Shown one piece after another: positions 44,572-56,466 of a stretch of 64,000 bases of DNA (its first letter is position 1; each line of letters opens with the position of its first letter). This DNA is from Scilla litardierei (lineage: Eukaryota; Streptophyta; Magnoliopsida; Asparagales; Asparagaceae): the NCBI GenBank assembly GCA_030789695.1, contig CM061135.1:110988301-111052300 (forward strand), in the 5' to 3' direction. The notes beneath the pieces were generated by a model. It was not told the origin of the DNA. It saw only the letters and a list, made by a program, of their open reading frames with translations, and did not search any database. The translations under genes and the position numbers were made by a program.

Positions 44572-44867
44572 AGACACTGAAAATGCCCATTCTGAGTGTT
44601 TTTGCCTCCTCGTCGCTCCTACGACGTTCTTTCTTCTTCCGCTCCTCTCCAATCCCAAAATACCCCTCAGGGAAGTCTTTGGTGACACTTCGGAGTGGGT
44701 GTATCTCGGAATCACTCCAAATCGCTCCAAATCTCCTGAAATACGACAAAAACAACAAATCGTGAAGAGTATCGCAATATTGTCGATAAACCGTGAAAAA
44801 CATGATTTGAGCGATCTAAATGGCATGCAAACATGCGGGAAAAAAGGTGTAAAATACGGAGTGATCA

Positions 44868-46769
44868 AAATCCCCCAAGCTTACCTCTTACTCGTCCTCG
44901 AGGAAGATAAGTAAAAGGCGAACCCGGTGAATTTAGAAAATGAAAACGATGGAAAAACGGAAAACGAAAAACGAAGAAGAAAGAAGAAAGCGAAGAGGGA
45001 AGCTGCTAGATCATTTTTCTCAGGACGTGGGTTTTGCTTACGCATATAGCATGCACCGAATGTAAAACACATGTCAAAGACTTTTATTTCGATATCATAG
45101 TATAATGGTGCAAATAGAAATAGAAAACCCAAGAATATTGATATAGCATGAAGAACAGAATAATTCTAAGATTAGCATTGTCTGAATCATTTAAAGCGGT
45201 ATACAATATCGCAGATCACACACTTTTCAATTGAATGCTTTCTATGAGGAGTATAAGAATATCACGCAATAGAATAGAAAGAATAGAAAAGCGTGGATTT
45301 CATGAAATGAGTGCTAGGCGTAGATTTCTGGATTTCGTGAAGCTAAAACAATCTCACCGAGTATAGAATATTACTTAGCCTAGGTTGTCATGCACCGTCA
45401 GGTAGTCACTATCTCACACATCATTGGATTCTCTCCGCCAAGCTTATCTATAAGCGTGGTGGCATATACAAAAATGTATTTACATTCCCCATTTCTTTTG
45501 AAGCTCCAAATGCAAAAGAAAATAAAAATAAAAACGAAAAGAGGGAAGAAAGAGAGAGAGTATATGAGATGGGATCGTTTATTGAGATTCTTTTCTCTTT
45601 TCTTTTCTTTTTCTCAAATCTTTTTCTTTTCTTTTCTTTCTTTTCTCCCTTTTTTTCAATAGCATATATACACAAATGATCCCAAATCAAAAGAGGGAGA
45701 AGGATATACAAGAATTTTCTTTTTTCTTTTTGGTTTTGGGAAATTTGGAGCTAGGAATTTAATAACGGGGGAAATGCCAAATACTAGAATCGCTAAGGGG
45801 AGATTCACCAATGATTTTAAAATAGAGAATTAATGTTCAAGATATGTGGAGAAAGAAATAAATATGTCTCTCAGTTCACTCTATAAGACGTGCATAACAA
45901 CTTCAGCAGGGTAATCTAATCTACTCGGTTTCGATCACAAAAAAAACTAACTAATCCAGATTCATCATAGCTAACATCATTCAATCATCCTGAAGTGAAG
46001 TGTACAAGTCATGCAAATAGAAGTGATATAGGAAAAGAAAACGGTACTCCAGATATAAGCATTCAATGCGTGAATCTTGGTGTGTTTTCTGCGATAGCAT
46101 ACATATGAATATTCAGACTCAGCTAATAATAGAATTTCATCCATTTTCATACGGAAAAAGTGTGGGTTACTATCTCTGAATGCAAGGCAAATCATAGCAT
46201 ATGATATCGGAAATAAAAGCTAAGACATGACAAATAAAGCATACATATAGAGAAAGCTAACTCCACGTCATCATCATCACAGAAAAGTCATCTCTAGCAT
46301 GAGATGAAAGAAATAAAGATAAAGAGGGAAAAATAAAACTATTTACAATGCGGCACACGAAGAAAATAAGAAAAACGTGATGCATGGTAAAAAAAAGAAA
46401 AAGTGATGAAAGTGAGTGCAAATGCGGAAAAGGGCGTGAAAAAACTAAAAAATAAAGGTGGTAAATCGAAAATCGTGAGAACTCACTCCCCCAAGCTAAA
46501 GTGCACAGTGTCCTCAATGTGCGAAGTGTGGCACACCGAGAGACGTGTAATGTGAGGGGAAGGGGAGGATGCATGCATGAGGAAAAAGAAAATAAAAATA
46601 ACGAAATGAAAATATGATGCGGACATGATGCATGCAGATATAGGAGTGAAGCAGATATAAGAGTGTCATACCAAAAATCTCTCCCTCTCTCCCAAAAACG
46701 ATATAGAAAGATATGATCAAAAAGTGGACCCAAAAACAGTGAGGGGAGGGGGGGGGGGGGCAAAAATCT
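44868..46769 (-). other. 3' noncoding region of copy 2
   Basis: No gene is seen. It aligns with 1-1739 of copy 1. Besides the polypurine tract at 44869 there are similar tracts near 45430 and 46488-46499. Confidence 0.75.
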
Positions 46770-49118
46770 TCAGGACCAAGCAGAGACGGGCAGCATGACG
46801 GCAAAAAAGAGATCAATGGCATCGAGGGTGCCTAAGAGGGTGGTGCGGCGCCGTCTCCGTCCTGAGGAGGAGGAGGAGGAGGAGGTGGTGGTGGTGGCTG
46901 GGGAACAGTCTGCTGGGTGGGTGTGGGTGTGGGTGTGGGTGTAGGAGCGGGTGTGGGTACCTGTTGGGTGGGTGTGGGTGTGGGTGTGGGTGTAGGAGAC
47001 CTGCTGGGTGGGTGTGGGTGTGGGTGTGGGTGTGGGTGTGGGTGTAGGAGCAGGCTGGGTGGGTGTGGGAGTGGGTGTGGGTACCTGCTGGGTGGGTGTG
47101 GGGACGGTCGGTACGCGAGGAAGCCGCTCGAGAATCTGAGTGAGGCAATAGTGAATGCCCGGAAGTAGGTCGAAGCGGCTGGCCATAGCGGTGACGGTGG
47201 CAGACATGGTCCTGAGGTCACCTCTGAGGGCACTCACCGCCCCCTCAAGAGCATGAATGCTCTGAAGTACAGTGTCGGGGGGAGGTGGTGCAGAGGGACG
47301 CACGTGTCTGTGCTGTGCAGGACGGGGCTGACGGACTCGGGTGGTGTAGTGGATGGGCTCAGCAGGCATGTGGAGGAAGGGTGCTGTGCTCACAAGTGGG
47401 GGCCCAGCCTCAGTGCGAGGCTGGGGCACAGGCTGGTGTGAGGTGGAAGCAGCAGCAGCGGAAGTGGAGTATAAAAGTGGCGACGAGGCGGCAAGAGAGG
47501 TCGGTGACACAGACGTGGGAACAGACGTCACGACACTCTCAGATAGTACGGCTGCGGTGGAGACAGAGGTGACAACCGCTGGGGAGGCAGTGTGGGGTCC
47601 AAAAGGTGAAATCCCAGCGGAGATCATACTGGCCATGGTCTCCACGACCGCAGCGAAAGAAGGCTCTCCGCTCTCAACAAAAGTAGGTGGGCGCTCGGGT
47701 AGTGCGGAGCAGAGGGGCTCAACGGACAGAGGGCCAGCTGGGGTGGGAGTGGTGGTAGTGGAGGCGGTCTCAGCAAGTGTACTCCCGACACCGTCAGAAG
47801 TGTGGACAGTGGTGGCGGGAGCAGCAGAAATATCAGGGATAGGCTGAGGGGCCACGGGGTCAACGGGTGTAGCGTGTGCAGCGTGGGCCTGCTCAGCCTG
47901 CTCGGCCTCCTCGGCCTCAAGCACGTAGGCGGCGGGGATCAGGAGATCCATCGCCGGAAGCCAGTCCACCTGTGCTGGTCCTATCTGTGTCCGAGCTGGG
48001 CTCGGAAGGATCATGTAGTCAGCACCGTAGGGACCGTGCAACCAAACCCAGTGCCGCTGGCCGTGCGGACGAAGCATCTTCATCCGGGCCATGACGTCTA
48101 TGGACAGTGAAGTGGGGCCCGGGGCTCGTCGCAGGTCAGCCGGAAGGTCCTCGCCGGTCATCAGGGCGAGCAGGGTGATCAGACCGCCGCAACATATCGG
48201 TGAGCGAGCGCCCACCGATACGATGATGCGGTCCAAAAACCAGCTCGCGATATCAATCACGACGGTGGGGACCAACTCGTCACTCCCCCTAGCTAGAGCT
48301 CTGGGGCGCGTCATCGCGTAGAGCATATAAAGCTCCGGCGTGGACATCGTCCCAGGCTCATACCTCGCCAAAAAGGTAGTCGCCATAAGGCGCTGAGCTA
48401 TGCGGAGGCAGGGGTGGACGATCGCCAAGGCCTTGGCCCTACTAGGGTCAAAGGCAGCTGGTAAACCCGTGATCCGGGCCCAGAAAGCGTGGGAATCGAA
48501 GGAAGGTGGGGGAATGTGAGTGGGGGCTTAACCACGGTCAGCCCCGGGGACATCGGGCCACGAAAAGAATGCTCTCATCATACCGAGAGTGACCTGGCAC
48601 TCTCGGTCCATAAACCTAAACGAGCATCCCTCGTCGGTCCGGGTTATAGAACTCAGCACCTCAAGTGTCGGACGGACGAAGGTGTCCGCTGACACTTGGA
48701 AAAAATCTCGCCAACCCACGTTGTCATACAACGTGAGCATCCCCTCAAGTACCCCCAGGCATCCTAGGTCTGCAAGGTGTGCAAACCTGGAGGGTACAAT
48801 CGAGCGCTGGGAAATGCGCTCAAAAACGACGCGATGTGCGTCGTCCCGGAACGTAATCCCCAGCGGCCGGACAAGTGGAGCCGGTGGTGGCAGTGGGTCG
48901 GCAGGGAGTGGCTGTGCGGGGTGAACGGGGACTGCTGGCTGTGGCTGTGCTGTGCGGGGTGAACGGGGACTGCAGGCTGTGGCTGTGCGGGGTGAACGGG
49001 GTGAGGTGGTGTAGGTAGGCGGAGGAGAGTCCTCCATCTCGTGGGAGGGGCTGGGCTCATCCGGCCGCTTTCGCTTGGCAGAAGCTCTCCTGGTGCGTGG
49101 TCGTGTCCGGGGCGGCAT
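46770..49118 (-). pseudogene. Athila third ORF of copy 2, one nonsense codon and a shifted tail
   Basis: Same protein as 1740-3824. ATG is at 49118. A TAC-to-TAA change at 48528-48530 stops the frame after 196 residues, and the identical frame then continues for 585 more codons. The C-terminal region contains a GGGTGT hexamer expansion (46914-47110, plus strand) that has shifted the reading frame, so the tail reads Thr/His-rich (PTPTPT then HTHTHT) and ends at a different stop. The original-type ending (QDGDGAAPPS) is still present in another frame near 46832. Confidence 0.85.
46914..47110. repeat. GGGTGT hexamer minisatellite in third ORF of copy 2
   Basis: Irregular runs of GGTGTGGGTGTG (plus strand). 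Copy 1 has a much shorter version near 1808-1865. It encodes Thr-Pro or His-Thr repeats depending on frame. Confidence 0.9.
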
Positions 49119-49670
49119 GTGGGCCCCGGGTGCTCACCAAAAACGAAATAAATGCGGCGTGCAAAAATGAGTGGAGCGAATATACCAGAACACGCCGCGA
49201 GAGCAAAATGGTGGATGCGTGCGAAGACGTCGCCTCCACGAAGCCAAAAAGCTCCCCGGAAGCTCCCCTAGGCTCCCCTAAGCTCCCCAATATACCCTGC
49301 ACATCAAACGAAGATATCAGCGAGTAATATTCAAAATGTATGGGGGGGTTAGGGGTATAATAGATAGATTTTGAAGTTGATTTGGGCTAGGGGCTCGATT
49401 AGCACATGGATCGTCAAAAAATAGGAGAAAAATAGAGAAATGGGCGAAATAGGGCATACCGGAGCTCGACCGGTGGCAAGGGAGTCGCCGGCGACTCGGG
49501 CGGTTCGGAGGGGTCGTCGGCCGACGGTGGTCGGCCGAGCGCGGCGGCGGGCAAGGCGGTCGGGCGAGTGGGGGGGGGGGGGGTCGCAGCGGTCGTAGGG
49601 AGCGATCGGGCGCGGGCTCGGGCGAGAAATCGATAAATAACGCTTCGAATTCCGCGCCGAGCCCGCAACG
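49119..49670 (-). other. Leader upstream of third ORF, copy 2
   Basis: No gene is seen. It is GC-rich with a run of Gs near 49570. Homologous to 3825-4374. Confidence 0.5.
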
Positions 49671-49681
49671 CCTTATATAGG
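49671..49681 (-). promoter_or_regulatory. Candidate internal TATA box, copy 2
   Basis: The minus strand reads CCTATATAAGG, 11 bp from the palindrome array and about 550 bp upstream of the third ORF, as in copy 1. Confidence 0.6.
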
Positions 49682-49691
49682 AAAAGTTACG

Positions 49692-50028
49692 ACTCGGCCG
49701 AGTGACTAAGTCGCTCGGCCGAGTGAACGTAACAGAAATATTTTTGAAAATTCCTCCCCGCTTACGACTCGGCCGAGTGGCTTTGCTACCCTCGGCCGAG
49801 TGGAAAAAGTCCATTCGGCCGAGTGGCTCAAGCTACTCGGCAATACTCGCCCTAGGAGCGTATCAGTTTCACTCGGTCGAGTGAAGATTTATACTCGGCC
49901 GAGTGGCAATTATACTGAAATCAAGAAAAGAAACAGAGAGTTGGGTACAGCAGACTTCCCTCGTTCGTGTGCCGCTCGGGCGGACGAGCTTATGTGCTCG
50001 GCCGAGTGGCTAGTGTACTCGGCCGAGT
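49692..50028. repeat. Palindrome array between gag-PR and third ORF, copy 2
   Basis: Ten or so ACTCGGCCGAGT sites and variants. Counterpart of 4395-4720 and of the LTR arrays. Confidence 0.85.
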
Positions 50029-50360
50029 GAATCCTGTTTTCTGCTGTTTGGCTCCGTTTGGGCTCTAATCTCTGTTTTTCTTCCTCCAGTCGATTTCATC
50101 CTCCTCCTAAGCATCGAGCGCATTCCTGGAGCGCTCCTCGTCGCCTTGTTCATCCTCCTAATGATAGGTATCCCTTTCTCCTCTCCTGTCAAAGAAAAAT
50201 AGGACCCGTTATCACGAAATTTTCAGGCAAACGACTCAAAACACTAATAATTTCTAAAACAAAAATAAAGGAAAAAGTAAAAATAAAGCGATAACCGTCG
50301 GGTTGCCTCCCGACAAGCGCTCGTTTAAGGTCTTGAGCTCGACCCCCTTTGATTTTCAAT

Positions 50361-53126
50361 TTAATGCGGGATATTGGGTGCATATGAGATGCACCCGTCG
50401 AATTTATTTGGAAGAACGCTGGGATTTGGATGTTGCGGCGGCGTGTTCTTCCTCAGTGCTCCTTTGTCTCGGGTAGTGTTGGGGGGTGACTCCCCCAAGC
50501 TAGTGCTTGCTCTGGGCCTCGGCTTCACCGGTGACACCGATTTCCGTATCGGCGGAGCTTTCTTCGGAGTCCTCATCTTTGAGAGCTTGCAGAGCTCTCG
50601 AATTCTTGCGACATCAGCGTCGCCTTCATCAATTTCTACGGAGGGGTCGGGGGAATGCTCCATCTTTTCTTCTTGGCCCAAGTCCGGCCCTTCCTCAAAA
50701 TCTTCCTCGAATAGTGTGCCGATGGAATGGGGGATCGCCTCCTCAATAACCTCATCAAGGAGGTCCATATAGTCCAGCTCCTCATGATAAGGCATGTGTT
50801 TCATTGCCTTGGGTATATGAAGCTCCACCTCGATGTTGCCGACGTTCAATGTTAGAGTCCCTTCACGTACGTCGACAATGACACCGGCGGTGGCGAGGAA
50901 CGGGCGTCCAAGTATTAGCGACGTATCTCCCTCCTCCTTGACATCCATGATCACAAAGTCGCATGGCAAACATATGCCCCCCGGGACTTGTAACGGGATG
51001 TCTTCTGCGATCCCTACCGGCCTTGTGATCCGACCATCTGCTAGTTGTATCCGCATGTCGGTAGGCTTCAATTCTGTGCCGGTGTTTAGTCTTCGGAACA
51101 TAGAGAGAGGCATGAGGCTAACACTAGCCCCTAAGTCCACTAACGCCTTTTGTAGAGGGACGCCGCCTAAGGTGCAAGGAATTCGGAAACTCTCCAGGTC
51201 TTTGAATTTAGCGGGCTCCTTCTCTCTCTTGGTGAACCAAGTCCCCTCCTCAGCGAGCATTATTTTCTCCTTCCTCTTTCTTCCCGTTATCAAATCCTTT
51301 AAGAACTTGGCGTATGTCGGGATCTCCACGATAGCGTCGAGGAAAGGAATGTTGAGGCTTACCCCTCTCAAATATTCGAGAAACTTGGCTAGCCGTTTCT
51401 CCATCTTTGCTCTAGCAAGCCTCTGAGGGAATGGGATCGGTGGCATAAAACGCCTCTCTTCAATCAGTTGCTCCGCTCTGGACTTTTCTTCCCCTTGCGG
51501 CTCTTTCTCCCTCTCAACTTCAATGACCGGCTCACTTGGCTCTACTCTCTCTACCACGGGCTCCTCGGTTGGGATCATGACGGGGGTGGTATCCTTCCCG
51601 CCTCTCGTAGTAACTGCAACCACGGCGTTGATATGTCCGGTGGTGCCCCGTGGATTTTGCTCGGGTTGAGCCGGCAACTGTTGACTATTTCGATTGAGCA
51701 ACGCAAGTTGCTCCGAGATTTGGCCTACAACGGTTGCAAGGGAATCTTGGCTCGCCTTCAAGGAAGCATTAGTCTTCTTCTGCTCGGCCATAAACTCCTC
51801 CACTCTAGCTTCAAAATCGGAGCGTTGTTGAGCTTGTGGAGGGTTTGGATTTCTCCACCCTTGATTGTATCCGGGCGGCCTATAGGGTCCCACTTGTTGC
51901 TTTGGTGGGAAATTTTGTTGCGGAGGCCCCCTTGGTGGATAATGTTGTTGTTGTTGTGGTGGTGGTCGAGCTTGATGAGGTAGTTGTTGCGGGGGGTTCA
52001 ATGCTCCATCATTGTTGGCATAGGAGAAACCGGGATGGCTTCTAGTGGCCGGATTGGCCCAATATCCTTGGTTCCCCGCGACGTATTGAACTTGCTCCAA
52101 AGATCCCTCTCCTTGTTCTCCTCCCAGATACATAGCTTGGGATTGGTCTTGCCAATCACACATTTGATTTGTTGGTGTGGATGTGGAAGGGGTTCCTTGG
52201 GGCTCCGTAATATATTTCTCCAGTCTCTCCACTACCTTGTGGAGAGAATCGAACTTGTTGGTCAGCTCCGCTACGGCCTTGGCCTCATAGATGCTAGATG
52301 GCTTCAAGGAGGACGAAGAGTGTCCTCGCTCGTCGCCCCATTGTTGATTGTTCGAGGCCATCTCCTCAATTAAGGCCGTAGCTTCGTCGGGAGTCTTCGA
52401 TAAGATGGCCCCATTTGCCGCGGCATCAATAATCTGCTTGGTCCCCGGTTGGAGACCATTGTAGAAGCTATGGACTAGCTCCCAATCTTCAATGCTATGG
52501 TGGGGGCACTGATGCTGCAGGTCTTTGAAGCGCTCCCATGCCTCGTAGAGTGTCTCTTGAGGTCCTTGCTTGAAGGACATGAGAGCACTCCTAATTTTTA
52601 CCGTCTTGGAGGGCGGATAGAACTTGTCGATAAACGCGCTCGCCAACTCATCCCATGTGGTAAAGACTCCTTCAGCTTGCGTCCTCAACCAATAAAGAGC
52701 TTTATCCTTTAATGTGAAGGGGAAGAGGCGCAGTCTGATGGCATCTAGGGTAACGCCCGGCATCTGGAAGGTGGCGCACTTTGATAGGAAGAGCTGGATG
52801 TGGTAGTGGGGATTTTCATGGGCGTTCCCATGAAATGGATCCTGCTGCATCAGAACCACAAGCCCGGTCTTCAACTCAAAATTCTTGTCGGCCGCCAACT
52901 CCGGCATGGCTATGGACGAGGTCGTGGAGGAAGTCTTAGGCCGGAGCCTATCTCGAATGGAAATAATCCTCGCCATTCTTGCCGCTAACTCTTCAGGCGT
53001 CTCCCGGACGTTCATAAATCTCCCTTCCGTATCGGGTCTCCTCTCCGCTCTGATTCTCCGCAATGTACGCTCGATCTCAGGATCAAACAGTATATCAATG
53101 GGGTCCACTGTGGATCTCGTGTACAT
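50361..53126 (-). CDS. gag-PR: Gag-protease polyprotein of copy 2, intact, 921 aa
   Basis: Same organisation as 5052-7823: Gag domain at about residues 120-250, Gln/Pro-rich spacer, aspartic protease with VDLGAS and LILGRPFLATA, acidic tail and the pol-derived ending DGCISYAPNIPH. There are no stops or frameshifts over 921 codons and the substitutions look mostly conservative, suggesting the frame has been kept by selection or is very young. Two intact copies argue that the gag-PR-only layout is an established family and not a single deletion event. Confidence 0.92.
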   Translation of the reverse strand: MYTRSTVDPIDILFDPEIERTLRRIRAERRPDTEGRFMNVRETPEELAARMARIISIRDRLRPKTSSTTSSIAMPELAADKNFELKTGLVVLMQQDPFHGNAHENPHYHIQLFLSKCATFQMPGVTLDAIRLRLFPFTLKDKALYWLRTQAEGVFTTWDELASAFIDKFYPPSKTVKIRSALMSFKQGPQETLYEAWERFKDLQHQCPHHSIEDWELVHSFYNGLQPGTKQIIDAAANGAILSKTPDEATALIEEMASNNQQWGDERGHSSSSLKPSSIYEAKAVAELTNKFDSLHKVVERLEKYITEPQGTPSTSTPTNQMCDWQDQSQAMYLGGEQGEGSLEQVQYVAGNQGYWANPATRSHPGFSYANNDGALNPPQQLPHQARPPPQQQQHYPPRGPPQQNFPPKQQVGPYRPPGYNQGWRNPNPPQAQQRSDFEARVEEFMAEQKKTNASLKASQDSLATVVGQISEQLALLNRNSQQLPAQPEQNPRGTTGHINAVVAVTTRGGKDTTPVMIPTEEPVVERVEPSEPVIEVEREKEPQGEEKSRAEQLIEERRFMPPIPFPQRLARAKMEKRLAKFLEYLRGVSLNIPFLDAIVEIPTYAKFLKDLITGRKRKEKIMLAEEGTWFTKREKEPAKFKDLESFRIPCTLGGVPLQKALVDLGASVSLMPLSMFRRLNTGTELKPTDMRIQLADGRITRPVGIAEDIPLQVPGGICLPCDFVIMDVKEEGDTSLILGRPFLATAGVIVDVREGTLTLNVGNIEVELHIPKAMKHMPYHEELDYMDLLDEVIEEAIPHSIGTLFEEDFEEGPDLGQEEKMEHSPDPSVEIDEGDADVARIRELCKLSKMRTPKKAPPIRKSVSPVKPRPRASTSLGESPPNTTRDKGALRKNTPPQHPNPSVLPNKFDGCISYAPNIPH

Positions 53127-53244
53127 GCACGGGAAAACAAAGTTTCAAAGAAGTGATTAGCACAATGGAAGGGTTAGATAAAAATGAAGAAATAAAACAA
53201 AAAGAAAGAAATAGCTAGGGTGGTAGGATCAAACACAATCGCCT

Positions 53245-53261
53245 CCCCGGCAACGTCGCCA
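53245..53261 (-). other. Primer-binding site, tRNA-Asp type (copy 2)
   Basis: Same 17-mer as copy 1, with the same single mismatch to tRNA-Asp. Confidence 0.8.
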
Positions 53262-53267
53262 AAAACT

Positions 53268-55094
53268 TGATCGCGCCCGGGCGTACACCCTAAAGAGCGA
53301 CCGTGTAGTTTTATCGCAAGTGCACGGTGTAGCGGCGAGCGGGTATCGAACACAGGGAGGACGTATGACAGTGCCTTCTCCGAACAACCTGGCTATAGGG
53401 ACAGAAGAGTAGGAAAGTGCCTTTCGGCGGTGTTGTCACAATTGTCAAACAAAGTATAGAGATATAAAATCAAATAAAGACGCCTAGAGAGTAGGAAATC
53501 CCCGCTACTCACCGTATCTCGTCATTGTGATTCATCGGTCTCACAATTGCTAGGGTAGAATGTCGGGTGAACTAGTTGCAACTGAATGTAAAACCTAGCT
53601 CACGCTCTCGCGCTGTTGCCGGTCTATAGCGAACCTAGGCTCGGGTACAATCTCTTGCAAACCCTAGCCTAGGCAAGCTAGCATTAGGATCAACGTCATC
53701 GTTCAATAGCATCACGAGCCCACTCTCGTGCAAACTCAGGCTACGGCCCAGGTTGGGATAGTTCCTACCCGTCCAATCTCTTGCAAATGGGTATCAGTAT
53801 AGAATTGCAACCGAGAATCCTAGTATCGGTCCAATCTCTTGCAAACCGATACTTCGGAAACTCAATTTCAACCCAATTCGAATTTCTTGGGTTTCCTATC
53901 GAATTGGGACCCAATCTCTTGTAAATCCCAATCGATATGAACACCTAGCTATCCGTAATATATCGATCCCAAACTAACCCTAATAGCAATTCTAGCAATA
54001 GTTCTACCAAATCATCACAAATCAGAAATTGGGCTCGTAGGGTTCATCCCCACGCCCTAAGACGTTAAGACTACTCACAAATCATATTGCTAATGAAAGA
54101 ATAATCAATAGGAATAGTAATGGAATTCATAGCAATAATCAAAATAGCAATAAAAATAGGATTTTTAATAGAGAGGGAGACAAACCAATGTAGCTTTCCA
54201 ATAATCCAACAAAATAACACTTTTCTCTCCTCTCCAATCACAAGAATCAAACTCTAAAAAGTCTAATCTAAAAAGGCTGCCAAAAGCAATAGAAAAGCTC
54301 TCTAAACTAGGTTAGAATCTGGGGTTAAATACCCCCCAAAACTGTCCAAAAATTCGTGACCAAACTGCCCCTGCGTAGCTCCAAAATCGTGATTTCCGCT
54401 ACAGGCAGCGCTGCTTACTCGGCCGAGTGACAAATGTCGCTCGGCCGAGTGAAAAACCCTGACGGATTCCAGTAAGTCTGGGGCCTTGGGGCTCGTCACT
54501 TTGGACGTCACTCGGCCGAGTGAGTTTTCGTCACTCGGCCGATGGGCTATCTTCACTCGGGCGGTCGGCAATTGCCACTCGGCTGAGTGGGTCTTCTGAT
54601 CTCAGACTGACAAAAAAAAACAGTAACTTGGGAGTTTTTGATGGCCGTCGTCTGAGTGCCACTCGGGCGGACAGTATATGTCACTCGACCGAGGCGGCTT
54701 CTGATGCTCGGCCGAGTGCACTCTTGGAGCGTGTCTGATCTGGCCGGCCGAGCGGGGTCTCGCTGGTCGGCCGAGTGACTCCTTCACTTGGCCGAGTGAG
54801 ACATTGAAAATGCCCATTCTGAGTGTTTTTGCCTCCTCGTCGCTCCTACGACGTTCTTTCTTCTTCCGCTCCTCTCCAATCTCAAAATACCCCTCAGGGA
54901 AGTCTTTGGTGACACTCCGGAGTGGGTGTATCTCGGAATCACTCTAAATCGCTCCAAATCTCCTGAAATACGACAAAAACAACAAATCGTGAAGAGTATC
55001 GCAATATTGTCGATAAACCGTGAAAAACATGATTTGAGCGATCTAAATGGCATGCAAACATGCGGGAAAAAAGGTGTAAAATACAGAGTGATCA
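53268..55094 (-). repeat. 5' LTR of copy 2
   Basis: An 1,827-bp LTR differing from the 3' LTR by few substitutions and one A in an A run. It contains hairpins (53634-53947), a TATA-like box (about 54323) and a palindrome array (54419-54797). Confidence 0.93.
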
Positions 55095-56466
55095 GTGGTG
55101 GTGGTGCTCACACTGACAAACGTGGAGACAGAAGTGTGAGGTGGCTGGGCGGGCTATGTTGCCAGGATGGCAGCAATGTCAGGCTCCTCCTCATCAGATC
55201 TAAGCACTTAGTCGTTGGCATCGTCGGTGACCGGTGCTACAGGGGGCTCGAGGACGTGAATGGGAGGGATCAGATAAATGCGTGGAATGAGCCAGCTGGG
55301 CTGAACTGGGGCAACATGGGTGAGGTCGGGGTAGGGCAAGTAAAGGTGCTGCTCGCAGTGGGCGCCTAGAAGGTAGATCTAGTGATGCTCACCGTGTGGT
55401 TTAATGATGGACACACAGCTAAGCACGTCCAACGTCAGGCGTGTAGGCCCGGTGGGTATCGCCAGACCTGTGGGAAGTGCAAGGCCAAGCATCTGTGCAA
55501 AAATTGTGAAAATTCCGCCGCAGTAGATATCGGTGGCGACATGGGCGGTCTGGAGGAGGCGATGACACAGCCAGTGCGCTATGTCAGAGAGTAGGAAGGG
55601 GTGGAGGGTACCGTCGGGGTGGTAGCGCAGAAGTCGAGTCATCCCCATAAGATGGGAAGCTCAGGTAGGTAGAGTGTCCCGACCTCTGGCCTAGAGAAGG
55701 TGGTGGCGAGGTGACGCTGGGCTTAACAGAGGCAAGGGTGGACTATACATGAGGATTTCACCCTACCAGGGCGATATCCTCTCAGACCGGTAATGCAATG
55801 CCAAAAAGTCTCGTCATCAAACATGGTAAGCTCATACTTTGGGGAGAATGCGAGGGTAAGGTCGGGGATGGCGGGGAATCGAAAGTGGGTGTGGATTATG
55901 GCATTTGTGAACACTACGTCGCGGTCAAGTAGCCTGAAGCTAATGTCATCACCCGCTGGGGTGACGATAATAGAGCTCAACGCCTCGAGGGTGAGGCACG
56001 TGTACGTGCAGGAGTGGGTGGCGAGTAGGCGGTCAAAGCCTGTAGTCTGGTATAGCCTGTGGACACCCTGTAGGACTCCAAGGCACTGGAGGGTGGGGAT
56101 GTGAGTGAAGCGGGTGGGGACGATGGTGCGGTGGGACATTGCGACGAAACGCTTACAGTGATCGTCGTCCCTGAAGATGATATCATACGTCTGCAGGGTG
56201 GGTGGTGAAGGAACTAGACTGGATGGAGGAGTGGTAGTGGGGATAGGTGGAGTAGTAGTGTGTGGGGTGAGTGGGGCCTCTATGGCTAGAGGTGTGGGGG
56301 TAGTGGATTGGGACAAGTCGGATGAGGAAGACGAATTGTCCGAATACTCCTCAGGTGTGTGTGAACATGCACGATGTGGCCATCGTGTCTGCCTAGAAGA
56401 GAAGGGACCAGTGGTGGCCTTCCTCTTCTTCGATGGAGGCTTCCTTGACCTAAGGCGAGGAGGCAT
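55095..56466 (-). pseudogene. Element E third ORF, N-terminal segment
   Basis: ATG at 56466. The basic start MPPRLRSRKPPSKKRK and a Thr/Pro linker are followed by the Athila domain (RTIVPTRFTHIPTLQCLGVLQG, SFRLLDRDVVF, SSCIVHPCL). It is clearly homologous to copies 1/2 but distant. There is a stop at 55723, a frame change near 55660, TAG at 55376-55378 in place of Trp, and two more stops before copy 2. The first five bases are the GTGGT duplication. Confidence 0.8.

Larger units (their letters stand above)
43042..44867 (-). repeat. 3' LTR of copy 2
   Basis: The plus strand starts TGATCGCGCCC and ends GTGATCA, with polypurine tract AATCCCCCAAGCTT following at 44869. It includes five constant-loop hairpins (43408-43711), a TATA-like box (about 44098) and a palindrome array (44191-44571). 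Confidence 0.93.
43042..55094 (-). mobile_element. Non-autonomous Athila-type element, copy 2, complete
   Basis: A 12,053-bp element with nearly identical LTRs (1,826 and 1,827 bp) and target duplication GTGGT at 43037-43041 and 55095-55099. It encodes gag-protease and an Athila third ORF; RT, RNase H and integrase are absent as in copy 1. It inserted into the third ORF of element E. The near-identical LTRs imply recent transposition, necessarily with enzymes supplied in trans. Confidence 0.95.

Noticed and set aside
46914..47110. Telomere-like repeat
   Set aside because: GGGTGT is not the plant telomere repeat (TTTAGGG), and it lies in a coding tail where copy 1 has a shorter version.
53245..53261. 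tRNA gene
   Set aside because: Only the 17-nt complement of a tRNA 3' end is present, with no cloverleaf; it is a primer-binding site.
55382..55594. Zinc-finger-like plus-strand ORF (CGKCKAKHLCKNC)
   Set aside because: Antisense of the third ORF of element E; not supported by homology and too short.
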